The position numbers and the translations under genes are program-made. From assembly GCA_030765065.1 (NCBI GenBank), contig CM060979.1, forward strand, positions 13,979,001 through 14,043,000: a stretch of DNA of 64,000 nt. Direction: 5' to 3'. Source of the stretch: Deroplatys truncata. Lineage: Eukaryota > Arthropoda > Insecta > Mantodea > Mantidae. The notes beneath the pieces are model-generated. The model was not told the origin of the DNA. It saw only the letters and a list, made by a program, of their open reading frames with translations, and ran no database searches. Below, one piece after another: positions 1 through 10,628 of the stretch. How positions within the stretch are numbered: position 1 is the stretch's first letter; each line of letters starts with the position of its first letter.

Positions 1-8
1 CCTTTCAG

Positions 9-216
9 TGATGACAGCCTAGGATACGAATTTCCATTTGTACTGAAGGCTGTACAGAAAGATGGTACCCAGTGTGCATGGTGCCCATGGTACAGGTTTT
101 GTCGTGGGTGTCGAATACAGTGTTGTGATGCAGAATTTAATTTTGGAAGTAGTTATCTCGCCATTGACTGGGATCCAACAGCTTTACATCTTCGATACCA
201 GACTTCGCAAGAGAAG
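9..216 (+). CDS. USP32: USP32-type ubiquitin hydrolase, internal exon 1 of 6 in window
   Basis: Exon of a ubiquitin-specific cysteine protease (deubiquitinase). The readable peptide runs DDSLGYEFPFVLKAVQ, then a CAWCPWYRFCRGC stretch and ends TALHLRYQTSQEK; this matches the USP32 core before its second catalytic-domain segment, as I recall the human protein. The first eight bases (cctttcag) look like a splice acceptor, so the exon begins at 9 with one base completing a codon (phase 2). A TG from the previous exon plus T would give the Cys found before DDS in human USP32. Donor AAG|GTGAGA at 217. Upstream exons (EF-hand, DUSP, catalytic Cys box) are outside the window. Confidence 0.9.
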
Positions 217-459
217 GTGAGATATAGTACAACATTTATGATGGACTTCAGTGGAATTTGCATAAGTTTTGTTTTCAATAGGAGGTTTGTTTATTACACT
301 GAAGTTTGGCATTTAAATGTTTAAGCATTTAACAAAGAAAACTTATATAATTCTCATAAAAACTCTGTCTTGTTTTGCCTTTCTCTACTATTCTATTTTG
401 GTATATATTCTGATGAATTGCAAGTACAACTTTTATTTCATACTAATTATACTTTAAAG

Positions 460-840
460 ATGTTGCGATAGTATTTATGAAGCCCCACGTTGGGCGCCGA
501 TTTGCGATAGTATTTATGATGGCTTCAATTTTGAGGCGTCAGTTTGTGATAGTTTATAGGTTACGTAGTTGTTTGGAGGAGTTTGCCCCACAGCTGTGCG
601 CCACTTTGAGAAGTATTGAGCCTCGTATTTGTTGCCAACTTTGAAGAAGTTATTTAGCTGGATGCTGGATGTGAGAAACCCCCACGTATGAGCGTCACTT
701 TAAGAAGTAGCTTTCTTAATCTGAAGTTTGTAACAGTATTTGCCCCACATAATGAAGATACACTTTGAAGTTGGTTGATGCTTGGGACGCCAAACTTTGT
801 AGTGAAGATGATGCTTGTTTTATGTAATATTATTTAAATC
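460..840 (-). repeat. LTR-retrotransposon leader with repeated tRNA-Lys-like primer sites
   Basis: Read on the - strand this lies just downstream of the LTR at 841-1594. Positions 482-499 match in 17 of 18 bases the primer-binding sequence complementary to the tRNA-Lys1,2 3' end known from MPMV/visna-type retroviruses. Degenerate versions of the same motif (GCCCCAC...GCGCCA on the + strand) recur near 585-603, 677-697, 742-761 and 783-791. No gag or pol coding was found beside it. Confidence 0.65.
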
Positions 841-1594
841 TGCCTCGGCTACTTTAGTCGAACTATAGAATCAAAAGTTCTTGTTCAGGTCGTGATATGA
901 CAAAAATTAAAGACTTCACAGAATTTACTTTTTAATTTCACTTCTTTTTATTTCTTAATACTTGCACATTTTATAAAACACAACACTTTATAAAAGAAAA
1001 CTGTGAGCACTTTACATATTCTTAATGTATTTACTAGCGGAGAACACAATTTTTGTCATCTACACGCTATCACATCATGTCTGCGACTTTTACATCTGCA
1101 CTCTATAACATCATGCCCGCGACTGACTAATCTTAACGGTAAAAACCTTATAGCTTCGGTAATGCCAGTTTCTTATTAGCTAATTCTAGTCCAATAGAAT
1201 TTAAGTATTCAAACTAAAACTTTTCTTTACTGTTGATTGGCTAATTCCAAACTGTAAGCGAAACTTACGTCACTACCGATCTTTTCATGACCAGTACTTT
1301 TAAAAATTCCATACACATTATTGTCACAAAAATTACATTATTACCTCATTATTAACAATCTAAAACATATTATTCTCACAGTTTTTGCACTATTAGAGTA
1401 TATAAACATTTACATAACATTAATAAATATGTTTACAATAAAAAATAAGTATTTGCAATGACTTACATACAATTTAAATAATAATTATATACATATTGTT
1501 TTCAAGGTGGGCTGTTATTGAATTTAATTATAATAAAATACAATTAATATTATTTAAGCATTAAAAATTAGTTAGGCATTAAAATACTGCCTCA
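841..1594 (-). mobile_element. Solo-type LTR, family shared with 11486, 24019 and 25716
   Basis: On the - strand the element starts TGAGGCAGTATTTTAAT and ends CCGAGGCA, so it has TG...CA ends. It shares with the LTRs at 24019-24717 and 25716-26432 the terminal blocks, the 'attggctaatt' segments and long AT-rich tracts. About 754 bp. The matching second LTR of a provirus is not in the window. Confidence 0.65.
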
Positions 1595-1909
1595 GTGTTT
1601 ACAGTCATGTAGGTAACGATTATCAATAAAATAGTGAGTCAGATTAGATGCACAACACCTTTTTAATAGGAAATGTTTTGGAAGTATTTGCTTACATCAT
1701 CAACCAGATGTTGACTGCTGCTGGATGGGAACTGGCTGTTTCCTCAAAAATAAAACAATAGCAAAAGCCAGTAGAAATTAACAAAGAACAAAAAATAAAA
1801 TATAAGCTGAAGCTTTCCTGGCGTTGTGAATACTCTAGATTTTCTCAGGCTTCAAGCCAGATGTAAAGTTGGTTAGAAACCGATGTACATTGTTCCCATC
1901 TTCAGGGTG

Positions 1910-2204
1910 TTGTCCTCCATGGTGTAGTGGTTACCATGCTAGCCTCTAGTTCCCGAGGTCATGGTTTCAAACCTGGTGGAGGGTGATAGATTTTTTCGGT
2001 CGTAAAAATTGTTAGCATGGCTTCCTTCGGAAGGGAAGTAAAGCCGGTGGTCCTGTGTCGTATATTTACGGCACGTAAAAGAACCTCAAGCCAGATAAAG
2101 AGGCTTCTGAGCAAAATTACCGGTCTTTCACGCCCAATATAGAATGGGACGCTAAGGACCACAGTAGTTAAAGTGTCCATAAATAAAACTCAATTTAATT
2201 TCAG
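1910..2204 (+). mobile_element. tRNA-derived SINE, family S1, with 11-bp target duplication
   Basis: The tRNA-like head starts cctccatggtgtagtggtta (A-box region), carries CTAGTTCCCGAGG and a B-box-like GGTTTCAAACC, followed by a body shared with copies at 44762, 53760 (-) and 58116. The 11-bp duplication tcttcagggtg lies at 1899-1909 and 2205-2215. Its host sequence is an inverted repeat partner of 2640-2715. Confidence 0.85.
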
Positions 2205-2639
2205 TCTTCAGGGTGGCTGAATGATGCAACTTAGGAAAACAATATCCACCAGGATTGCTGAAGCATGCATCTGATGCAGCCATGAAAAATCATGTCTGGT
2301 GGAACACTGTTTGAACAAGACCACAGGGCCAACTTCAGCGGAACAACAGTATTAGCCAAGTGTGTGGGTTACTGGCAACAGAGGGTGAAGGAAGCTTTAG
2401 CTATCTCCAAGAAATGCAACCTGCAGCGAGATTCTGGACTACAGCTCAGTACAGCCTGGATACCGGCCTTAAAGATGCACCAAAGCCAACATAAAATCAT
2501 CATATCAGACAGCTACTTGACATAAACAATTTTCTGTAATGTCTGTGCATTTAACCACCTCAGTTTTTTTCTAAGAGATCGGGACTGAGCTCCACAGATG
2601 TTGGTATAAATATGAAAGACTTTTAATTTGCCTCATTCA

Positions 2640-2715
2640 CTCACCTTGAAGATGGAACAATGTACGTTCCCGAAACATTGACTTCTAACCAACTTTACAC
2701 CTGGTTGGAAACCCG
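2640..2715 (+). repeat. Inverted-repeat arm with hammerhead-like core; partner at 1850-1909/2205-2230 (-)
   Basis: This holds TTGAAGA, a GGAAC/GTTCC stem and CGAAAC, followed by a small CCAAC...GTTGG hairpin. The minus-strand partner around the S1 SINE carries the same order (TTGAAGATGGGAAC and the ccaactttacatctgg block) but its GAAAC part is degraded. The core differs from a canonical hammerhead (T for the first C). Confidence 0.45.
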
Positions 2716-2967
2716 AAGAAAATATAGAGTAACAACAAATAACTTTAATGTACGCTATAAAGTAATGGTGCTTGGTATGACTAGAGAAATCAGAAATAGC
2801 AATGGTTTTGCATTTAGAAAATGTTTACTCTATCAAATTTTGACATTGGTTAACCTGTATTATGTTGGCTGAATTGGAATTGGGTGAAAAAATATCATTA
2901 GTCAGTTATAAACAAATAACATCCAGTGGAGCATGGTTTGTTAAAAACTTGGTCAACCTTTAAAAAC

Positions 2968-3370
2968 AGTTTCTGCTCCACTTACTTGTCAAAGCACAGA
3001 ACATGTGTCAAGGAGAATTCCTTCTCATCCTTAGCTGATCTGTCAACTGACTCTTGTCAGACATCTGCTTCCCCCTTCTCCTATCATTCCCATTGGTGAG
3101 TTGTATGATATCTGATGCCACTCTTTCAAAATTCATGACTCTCTTCGAATTCTTGGTAATGTATATCATATATTTTTCCACACTGTTAGTTCCAAATGTT
3201 TCTTGGCCAGTTTTATTTCTTTATTGATGTTTTGATTGTGTAAGCAAAAATGATGCGCTATGGCAGAGTTTTGTTTTGTTTGAATTTAATATTTCTCAGG
3301 AGTTCCTTCAATCTTGTTTCCAAGTTCCTTTTAGTTTTTTCCATGATATTTCTTGACAATCTTTACAATT
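2968..3370 (-). mobile_element. Penelope-like element 3' fragment (inverse copy)
   Basis: This is an inverted, diverged copy of 3620-4035: both contain the ttcttggccagtttta, ccattggtgagt and ctccacttacttgtcaaa blocks in opposite orientation. Read on the - strand it covers the same GIY-YIG-flanking region as the + copy. Many stops and frameshifts are present. Confidence 0.6.
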
Positions 3371-3419
3371 GATGCGATATATTCATTGTGACTGAAATGA
3401 CTAACAAATACAGAAGATA

Positions 3420-4035
3420 TAAAACAATTATTGGTGATGTAGGTTAAAAACGGGAGATTCAAAAGAAAAATACTACAAATTTACATATCACCCAAAGTTG
3501 TTCAACAAATTCAACAACATTTTTAAAGATTGCAATATTAAATTGGCTCCCCAAAACAAATAGTGTCAGAAACCTGCTCAATCATCCATAGTAATAAATT
3601 ATCAGGAATATATAGAGTCAGTTGTGAAGATTTTCAAAAAATATATGGAAAAACTAAAAGGAATTTGGAAACAAGATTGAAGGAACATCTGAGAAGTATT
3701 AAATTAAAAAAAAAAACAGAAAAATAAGCCATAGCATAGGATTTTTGGTTACATAATCATAATATCAGTAAGGAAATAAAACTTAAAACTGGCCAAGAAT
3801 CATTTGAAATAATAGTGTGGAAAAATATATCCATTGCCAAGAATTCAAATAGCATCGTGAATTTTGAAATACTGGCATCAGATGACATTGCATGACTCAC
3901 CAATGGGGACAACAACAGACCAAGTGAAGGGAGAAGCAGATGCCTGACGAGAGTCAGTTGACAGATCAACTGAGGATGAGAAGGTAGTCTTCTTGAAACA
4001 TGTTCTCTGGTTTGACAAGTAAGTGGAGCAAAAAA
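3420..4035 (+). pseudogene. Penelope-like element C-terminal part with GIY-YIG endonuclease remnant
   Basis: Conceptual + strand translation gives FTYHPKLFNKFNNIFKDCNI, then after a frameshift SGIYRVSCEDFQKIYGKTKR and NLETRLKEHLRS, followed by FWLHNHNIS. The G-I-Y ... Y-x-G-K-T ... R...R..EH pattern is the GIY-YIG nuclease of Penelope-like retroelements. Stops and one frameshift near 3590 show it is dead. It sits head-to-head with the inverse fragment at 2968-3370. Confidence 0.75.
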
Positions 4036-4198
4036 TATTTTTAAAGATTGATCATGTTTAAATTTGATATCTTAGATGAATTTAAAAAAGTTGATTAATA
4101 AATTGTTTTTAATGTAATGGGTTTTATTTAAAAAGTTTGATGATTACAAACTTGTTGTGGTATGGTAACATTTAACCTCAGAAAGAGCTTCATTACAG

Positions 4199-4390
4199 GT
4201 GTATGAAGAGCATGAAAGTGTAGCCCTCACAAAACAGCAGCAATCAGAGCCTATAGACCTGGACTACTGTCTGGAAGCATTTACCAAAGAAGAACATCTT
4301 GGAGAAGATGAGAAGTATTATTGCTCTAAATGTAGAGAACATCAGCTGGCCAGTAAAAAACTGCAGATCTGGAGATTACCGCCTATTTTG
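4199..4390 (+). CDS. USP32: USP32-type ubiquitin hydrolase, exon 2 of 6 in window
   Basis: Acceptor cattacag|GTG and donor ATTTTG|GTAAGT bracket 192 bp, 64 codons, phase 0 at both ends. The peptide begins VYEEHESVALTKQQQ and contains EPIDLDYCLEAFTKEE and YYCSKCREHQLASKK, ending in IWRLPPIL. The C-x2-C pair belongs to the Zn ribbon of the USP fingers domain, and LWRLPPIL-type sequence directly precedes the HLKRF strand encoded by the next exon. Order and phase agree with the flanking exons. Confidence 0.95.
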
Positions 4391-4574
4391 GTAAGTGCTA
4401 TAGAAGATACCTTTAATTAATTCTTTTCTCATATTAGACAGTATAAGCCTCTTTTCTCTTTTTTACTTTCTCTACCATGTACCAAGTAGGTAGAAAAGAT
4501 ATTGTATTCCCCCCAAAAATTCAATGTCCAGATTTCACTGGAAATACATTTTTTGAATACCTTTTGATATAAAA

Positions 4575-5449
4575 AAAAAAGTCTGATGTGTTACACTCAC
4601 ATGACTTTCTCTACTCTTGTACAATCTATTTTTACAAACGTCTATTCTCCATATGCTTCATGTTAATCGAGATATCGAAATGTCAATCTTATTGGTAATT
4701 TTCTTGTAGATGCAAGGGGAATATGGTTGCTTTTAAGCGATAGTCAAATATTTTAACGCTGGTTGCTATGGGGTGCATTCCATTCTCTTTGCATGTCCAG
4801 GACATAAAAAAAATGAATAACGAATTTGAGAAAAAGTATAAGTATTGGAAAATTTAAGGAAATAACAAGCAATATCTCGAAAACGGTTCACTCAACAAAA
4901 GAAATGTATATGACATAAGTTGTGTATTTTAACGCGATCTACATTTTTTGTGTAGTAAAATTTTGTCTATCTCTTATGGTTTACCAGTTATGCAAAAGTC
5001 GTTCACAATGAAGAATACTTTTGGAGACATTCCTAGAAAATTCGAGATATACATTTCATTTCTCATGACATTATCTTAAACATATGATATTTTCATCAAA
5101 ATCGTTAGAGCCATTTTTGAGAAAATTAAAATTTTCGAAAAATGTTCCATGTAAAGGGTAGGCTGGGGTGGGGGGATTTTCTTGAAAATCTTCGTGTCGC
5201 ATCTCTGGAAGATACTGAACGTAAATACCAAGTTTGGTGTTTATCCGACTGTACGTTTTTGAGTTACGCTGTTCACAGACACACACAAACACACACACAG
5301 ACACACACACGGACATGTTTCCAAAAATGCTTTTTTTGGATTCAGGAGGTCTCAAAACATGTATTTCCGGTGAAATCTCGGTATCGAATTTTTGGGTGGA
5401 ATGCAATACTTCCCCTACTTACTATACGTAGTAGAGAAAGTAAAAATTG
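4575..5449 (-). mobile_element. Inverse head/tail element copy (with CA/TG tract)
   Basis: On the + strand it starts gtctgatgtgttacactcac (the reversed tail end) and finishes tagtagagaaagtaaaaa (the reversed head start). Body blocks such as tatgtcctggacat (reversed) and the taaaccataagagatagacaaa block (reversed) match the copies at 40403, 51798 and 60183. The short open frames across the CACA tract are a by-product of low decay, not a gene. Confidence 0.85.
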
Positions 5450-5724
5450 AAAAATGTCTGCAGGTGCTTGTGCTTGCGCATCTTTCAAAGATGCGACACT
5501 AAGATTTTCAAGAAAATCCCCCACCTCAAGCTGCCCTTTACATGGAAAAATGTTCATTGATCCCCCCCCCCCCACCCTGCTTTAAAAATGGTTGTAACTG
5601 GATTAAAGTACCATATGTTTAAGATATTTGCATGACAAAATGAATACCTTGAATTTTCTGAGAATAGCATGTGAAGTCCTCTCTTTATTCAGAAGGAATT
5701 CTGTGTAATTTTGCATAACTGTTA

Positions 5725-7007
5725 CGAGGGCTGTCCCAGAAGTACCCGACCTAACATATAGATGGCGGTGGTTGTTTCAAACAAATGACTATGGTAGAAA
5801 GTGCTACCTTTATAAAGCTTAAGTTTGAAGTTTGATGATGCTACGTTGTTTAGTAATTGTTTGGCAGCCATCAATAGCGAACACTCTCAGCAAATTTGTA
5901 AACATGGATAAAACTGGTCATCGTTATGTAATACAATACGTTCATTTGAAAGGTCTTAGTCCAACTAATATTAAAGTTGAGCTAGATTCTCTCTGGGAGA
6001 GTAATTTATAACAGTAAAATATTAGGTGGCAGAGTTTAAGCGAGGCCGTAAGAGTTGCCGTGAAGAACATAGCAGTGGTCAATCAAATGAGGTGACCACG
6101 CCAGAAATTGCAAGGAAAATCCACAAAATGGTATTGGATGACCGTCGACTGAAAGTGCACAAGTTAGCAGACATCGTAGACATTTCAAAAAGTGCTGTAC
6201 ATTATGTACTGACTGAAAATTTGGATGGAGAAAGCTGTGCACAAGATGGGTGCCGCGTTTACTCACAATGGAACAAAAGCAGTGTGATGAGGATATTTCA
6301 GTCGAGTGGCGATGTTTTGCTGCAATAAAGCCAAGTTTGTTTGCCGATTCATAACCATGGATGAAACATGGGGTCCATCGCTTCACACGTGAGATGAAGG
6401 AACAGTCAAAACAGTGGATTGAAAGGGGAGAATCAGCTCCAAAGAAGGTGAGACAGTTCCATCTGCAGGCAAGGTCATGGCATCAGTTTTTTGGGATGTG
6501 CGTGGGATAATTTTCATTGATTTATCTTCAAAAAGGAAAAGCAATCAATAGCGAGTATTATGCAAACTTATTGCAGCATTTGAATGATGAAATCAAGCAA
6601 TAAGGCCACATTTAGGGGGAAAAAAAAAGTTCTGTTTCATCAAGACAATGCACCAGTTCACACATCCATTATTGCCATGGCCAAATTCAATGAGTTAAAG
6701 TTCAAATTGCTTCCTCATGCACCCTATTCACCAGATATAGCCCCCCTCTGATTATTTTCTGTTTCCAAAGTTGAAGAAATGACTTTGTGGTAAAAGATTT
6801 GCCAACAATGAAGAGGTGGAGTTTGCAGTTGTTGGCTATTTTGCAGAACTCAACGGTTCTCACTATAAACAGGGTATCAAAGCGGCTGAACATCCCTGGC
6901 AAAAGTTTACCAAGCTGAAAGGAGACTATGTAGAGAAATAAAGATGTTTTTTCCCCAAAATGTTTGTGTTTTGTTTGTTAGGTTGGGTACATCTAGGACA
7001 GCCCTCG
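5725..7007 (+). mobile_element. Mariner-family transposon, decayed, with 28-bp inverted repeats
   Basis: Inverted repeats at 5725-5752 and 6980-7007 start cgagggctgtcc and agree at 25 of 28 positions; TA duplications lie at 5723-5724 and 7008-7009. The interior encodes pieces of a DD34D transposase: start MDKTGHRYVIQY near 5905, TMDETWG near 6355, VLFHQDNAPVHTS near 6630 and HAPYSPDIAP near 6717. Frameshifts and stops interrupt it, including one in the segment 6740-6760 after the third catalytic region. It is inactive and sits inside an older head/tail element. Confidence 0.9.
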
Positions 7008-7910
7008 TAACCATCGTAGATAAACAAAGGCATACAAAAACTGTAGCTCTCTTTAAAGCACACAATTAATTTATTTCAAATAAATTTTTTATGGCATCAG
7101 CCATTTTCAAGAAATCTGTTATTATTGGTTTGAATTTTTCAGTTCTTTGTCACTTTTTGAAGTGCTATCAGCATAAAACGTTAAAAAAGATTTTGGTCGG
7201 CCGATCCATTGAGGATGGAGAGCACACCTCTTTAAAACATATCTGATTCAATTTTAAGCAAGTGTAGCAATTTGTGTTTTTAAACGTCGACTAGTGTTTT
7301 TTAACATGGCCCACTGTTTTAAACACTTCAATTTTATTATCAATTTTATGCTGTCACTATTCTCGCAATGTAAATTAAAAAGAGTATGGAATATCAAGGA
7401 CAGTATATAGTGACCAGTTTTTAAACATTTGACTATCGCCATTCCCTTTGTACTAATAACAAAATGTATGATACAGCTATTTCTGCAAATATTTATCTCA
7501 AAAAGCTTGAAGTAGATGAAACAATAAAGAGAGTAAGATATATGTTTTTATTTCACAAAATTATTGAGAAAACAGATCCATTTAAGCAGAAAAAACTAAA
7601 AATTGTTTCATGCCAAATGCTTTCAGCCTTCTCTTCCATAGTGTTTATTTTAATACCATTCCCACAGTATTTTTACTCTTGTCCTAAAGAGTATGTGTTC
7701 ACATTTCCCACATATTGGAAATCCTCCAAAGTGCCTCTCATTAAACAATTTTCAATCCCATCTCTCATTAGAATTGGATTTGTTTTGCATTGCTGCCCCT
7801 AAAAGAATGGAGGAGACAACATTTCTGTTCATTTAACAGAAGTATTCGGAAAATGAGTACATTCATGCTGAGAATCCTCAAAATTGCCAACCATTGAATA
7901 TTTTCCACCC

Positions 7911-8458
7911 CTTTTTACTTTAGTGAGTATTGCATTCCTCCCAAATATTCAATACTGAGATTCCACCAAAAATGCACGTTTTGAGGCCCCCTAAATAAGT
8001 AAAAAAATAAGCACTTTAGAAAAAGATCTGTGGTGTGTCTGTGAACAGCACAACTCAAAAACGAATGGTCAGATATATACCAAACTTGGTATTTAGGTTC
8101 AATATCTTTTAAAGATATGGCACAAAGATTTTCAAGAAAATCCCACCACCCCAGACTACCCTTTACATGAATATTTTTAAAAAATGACTAACAATTTTTA
8201 TTAAAATATATATTTAAGATATTTTCATGACAAAATGTATATCTTGAATTTTTTGGGAATGTCCCCAAAGGTCCTCTTCTTTCTGAATGGTTTTTGCATA
8301 ACTGGTAAACCGTAAGAGATAGACAAAGTTTTTTCTACACAAAAAATGTAGATCACGTTAAAACACACAATTTATGTCATATACACTTTTTTTGGAGTGA
8401 ACTATTTCCGAGATATTCCTTGTTATTTGTTTACATTTTCCAGTACTTATACTTTTTG
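7911..8458 (+). repeat. Head-only copy of the head/tail family
   Basis: It starts ctttttactttagtgagtat and follows the head order: gatattcaatactgagattcc, the ctgtgaacagcacaactcaa block, accctttacatg, taaaccgtaagagatagac, and ends at acttatactttttgaa. The tail module is absent. It is clearly older (more diverged) than the copies at 40.4, 51.8 and 60.2 kb. Confidence 0.75.
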
Positions 8459-8496
8459 AAATTAATTGTTCTTCCACACAAGCCGTGTGTTGGACA

Positions 8497-8640
8497 AGGT
8501 TGGAAAGGTAGAATTAGACGACTGAAAAATTCAATGGCATCGCCGGGATTTGAGCCACAGATCTCTTGGTTTCCATCTGGTTGTTCTAACCACTGAGCTA
8601 CCAGGGCAACATGCAGGTATGACATTAAATTCCCTAACTG
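8497..8640 (-). mobile_element. tRNA-derived SINE, family S2 (minus strand)
   Basis: The reverse complement reads gccctggtagctcagtggtt, matching a tRNA A box, and GGCTCAAATCC, a near-consensus B box, followed by gatgccattgaatttttcag. The same head and 3' segment recur at 15247-15420 (-). Confidence 0.75.
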
Positions 8641-9039
8641 AGTATGCGAATCAGTCCTCAATACCACTTCATTGTTTTCATCTAGTTCAACTTTCACTGA
8701 GACCACTTAGTTCACACTGTCACTTCACTAGTGTGAACTAGTTCAGTTCCCTGTAATGTAACCTCTTCTTCTGGATGGTTCACGCACTAGGGAGTTGAAC
8801 ACAAGACTTCTACAATCTCTCGCTCCACAGTAGTGCTTGCTGCATGTCACAGCAGTCATCATAAACTCGTTTGGAGAATGGTGCTTTTAGTCATATTAGA
8901 ACACACTCTAAGGGTCCAATAGAAACGTTAATGCAAATGCAACATGAACACAAAAGAGAATGGCCTTAACTCACTGACTGACTCGTGTTGTGAGAACGCT
9001 TGCTTACATAGCCAGTGGAATCTTTCACAGAACATTCTA

Positions 9040-9235
9040 GAACTTTCTGGAAGAAGGGTGGGGGATTATCCCCTGCCCCAAACTACTCTTTACATAGAAC
9101 GTTTTTCGAAACTTTTTACTTTCTTAAAAATGGCTCTAATGATTTTGATTAAAATACCACATATTAAAGATATTTACATGACAAATAAAATGTACATTTC
9201 TAATTTTTTGGGAATATTCTGTGCCGATAGTGCTT
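9040..9235 (+). repeat. Fragment of head/tail family
   Basis: A short head segment carrying the accctttacatgg-like block (here tactctttacatagaacg), the aaaatggctctaatgatttt block and the tgacaaataaaatg block in family order. Both ends are truncated. Confidence 0.65.
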
Positions 9236-9996
9236 CTGGTGTTTATGCCAGGCGAGAACACAACTTGTCTTTGTTTATCTCACAGTGCATGGCACTGATC
9301 TGCTGATAACCGTGGGTCATAGCCACTGTATCACAATAGTTTCTCAAATTATGTTAGGTGGAGACAAAGTAAACGAGCTCTGAATTCTCTTCTTTTGGGA
9401 AAACCCAGTGAAGTTGTTTTACGTTTACATTCACAAATTGAATTTTTAATTACTCTAGCCTCATTTCTACACCTAAACTTACTTCTCTTTTACGAAAACA
9501 CAGTGAAGTTTTTTTGACAATTTCTCTTCTAAAAAACAGAAATTATTAAATATTGATGTCCCATATGAAAATATCTCATCACAGAGTATTTCCAGTGAGA
9601 AAATGCCATCTACAACCCACAGGAGGAAGCATGGCACTGAGTATAGGGTGATGTTAGAGACAACAGTCTACTTTAGCTTCACTATCAGAAAAGTGAAGCT
9701 ATACCCCCGCCGCTGTAACATTGCACTTGGCAGCTAGCGTTTAAGTTGGTACACTCGCAAAAAAACAGATGAAAAGCTTTAAGCATTTGACTTCCTAAGC
9801 CAATCACAAGGCAGCATTCCGGATGGTCGATGACAAAGCGGAACGGGAGCTGGAAGCAGCTCTGTTACCGGATGTAGCTATTCCCAACCAGGTGCTTCAG
9901 TTTGTGAATCTCTAGCACGAGTGTCGAGTTGTTCTTTGCAAGCTACATATTGACTAATTTTGAAGATTTAGAAGCTAGTAACAGTGATGTGTCATA

Positions 9997-10356
9997 ATTT
10001 AAAATAAAGAGAGTTGAGGGTTGTTACACTACATCACTCCATGCTGACGATGGGAACAAACCGTCTCCCGAAACGCGTTCAAGTAAGAATATTATAGTGA
10101 TGTAGTGTAACAACCCTCAACTCTCTTTATTTTAAATATCAGATGAGGACATGCTGACGATGGGAACAAACCGTCTCCCGAAACGCGTTCAAGTAAGAAT
10201 ATTATAGTGATGTAGTGTAACAACCCTCAACTCTCTTATTTTAAATATCAGATGAGGACATGCTGACGATGGGAACAAACCGTCTCCCGAAACGCGTTCA
10301 AGTAAGAATATTATAGTGATGTAGTGTAACAACCCTCAACTCTCTTTATTTTAAAA
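9997..10356 (+). repeat. Three tandem ~110-bp units with hammerhead-like core plus inverted arm
   Basis: The unit contains CTGACGA, a GGGA/TCCC stem and CGAAACGCGTT; the CTGACGA core recurs at 10044, 10154 and 10263, giving periods of 110 and 109 bp. Each unit ends in agtgatgtagtgtaacaacc and ctctctttattttaaa. A reverse complement of that last ~42 bp lies at 9997-10038 ahead of the first unit, so the array's first unit can fold back. The units differ from each other at very few positions, indicating recent amplification. Confidence 0.8.
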
Positions 10357-10628
10357 AAAGCTACATATTGTTTATTGATATTTGTATTTGTGGTTATTGC
10401 TTTATAGTTTTGTTATTGTTCGTTTATATACACACACATATATATTTATCTGTTTTACATACATTTAAGTCATATTATTTAAGTGCGACAGTGTCTGAAA
10501 AACGACGTCGATCGTTGAGTGATGATTCACGAAGTGAAAATCCTTTGCGCTGAAGTGTGCCACTTAATAGTCAGGCATTGGAACTATTAAGGAGGACCTG
10601 AGAATTCTTTGAACAGGAAAAGGAGTAC

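Larger units (their letters stand above)
217..4198 (+). other. USP32 intron (217-4198), repeat-filled
   Basis: A 3982 bp GT-AG intron. It contains a minus-strand LTR and leader, a SINE inside an older inverted repeat, and two opposed Penelope-like fragments, each listed separately. Bases 217-460 and 2716-2967 show nothing recognisable. Confidence 0.85.
4455..7545 (+). repeat. Head/tail element split by an inverse copy of itself and by a mariner
   Basis: The 5' head piece 4455-4574 (tttttactttctctacc... to a long A-run) is interrupted by an inverse element copy at 4575-5449. The head resumes about 5480 (agatgcgacactaagatttt) and runs to a TA at 5723-5724, where a mariner is inserted, then continues after 7009 (atagataaacaaaggc) towards the tail motif catttgactatcgc near 7428. 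So three insertion events are layered here. No protein is encoded by the family. Confidence 0.75.

Noticed and set aside
1959..2180. Minus-strand open frame shared by the S1 SINE copies (1959, 44862, 58142)
   Set aside because: It is the reverse strand of a tRNA-derived SINE; conservation reflects SINE identity, not coding.
5071..5450. Overlapping open frames on both strands across the CA/TG tract, recurring at 40342, 51780, 52415 and 52462
   Set aside because: They recur in every young head/tail copy in both strands and arise from a simple CACA tract plus stop-poor repeat sequence; no start context, homology or codon pattern supports a protein.
7464..7802. 112-codon open frame in USP32 intron
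   Set aside because: Overlaps the tail relic at its start and has low-complexity hydrophobic content without homology.
9240..9700. Phrases shared with 20210-20290 (catatg...accaggaaacaccatctaca-type)
   Set aside because: Too short and diverged to define an element; possibly a Penelope-like 3' flank.
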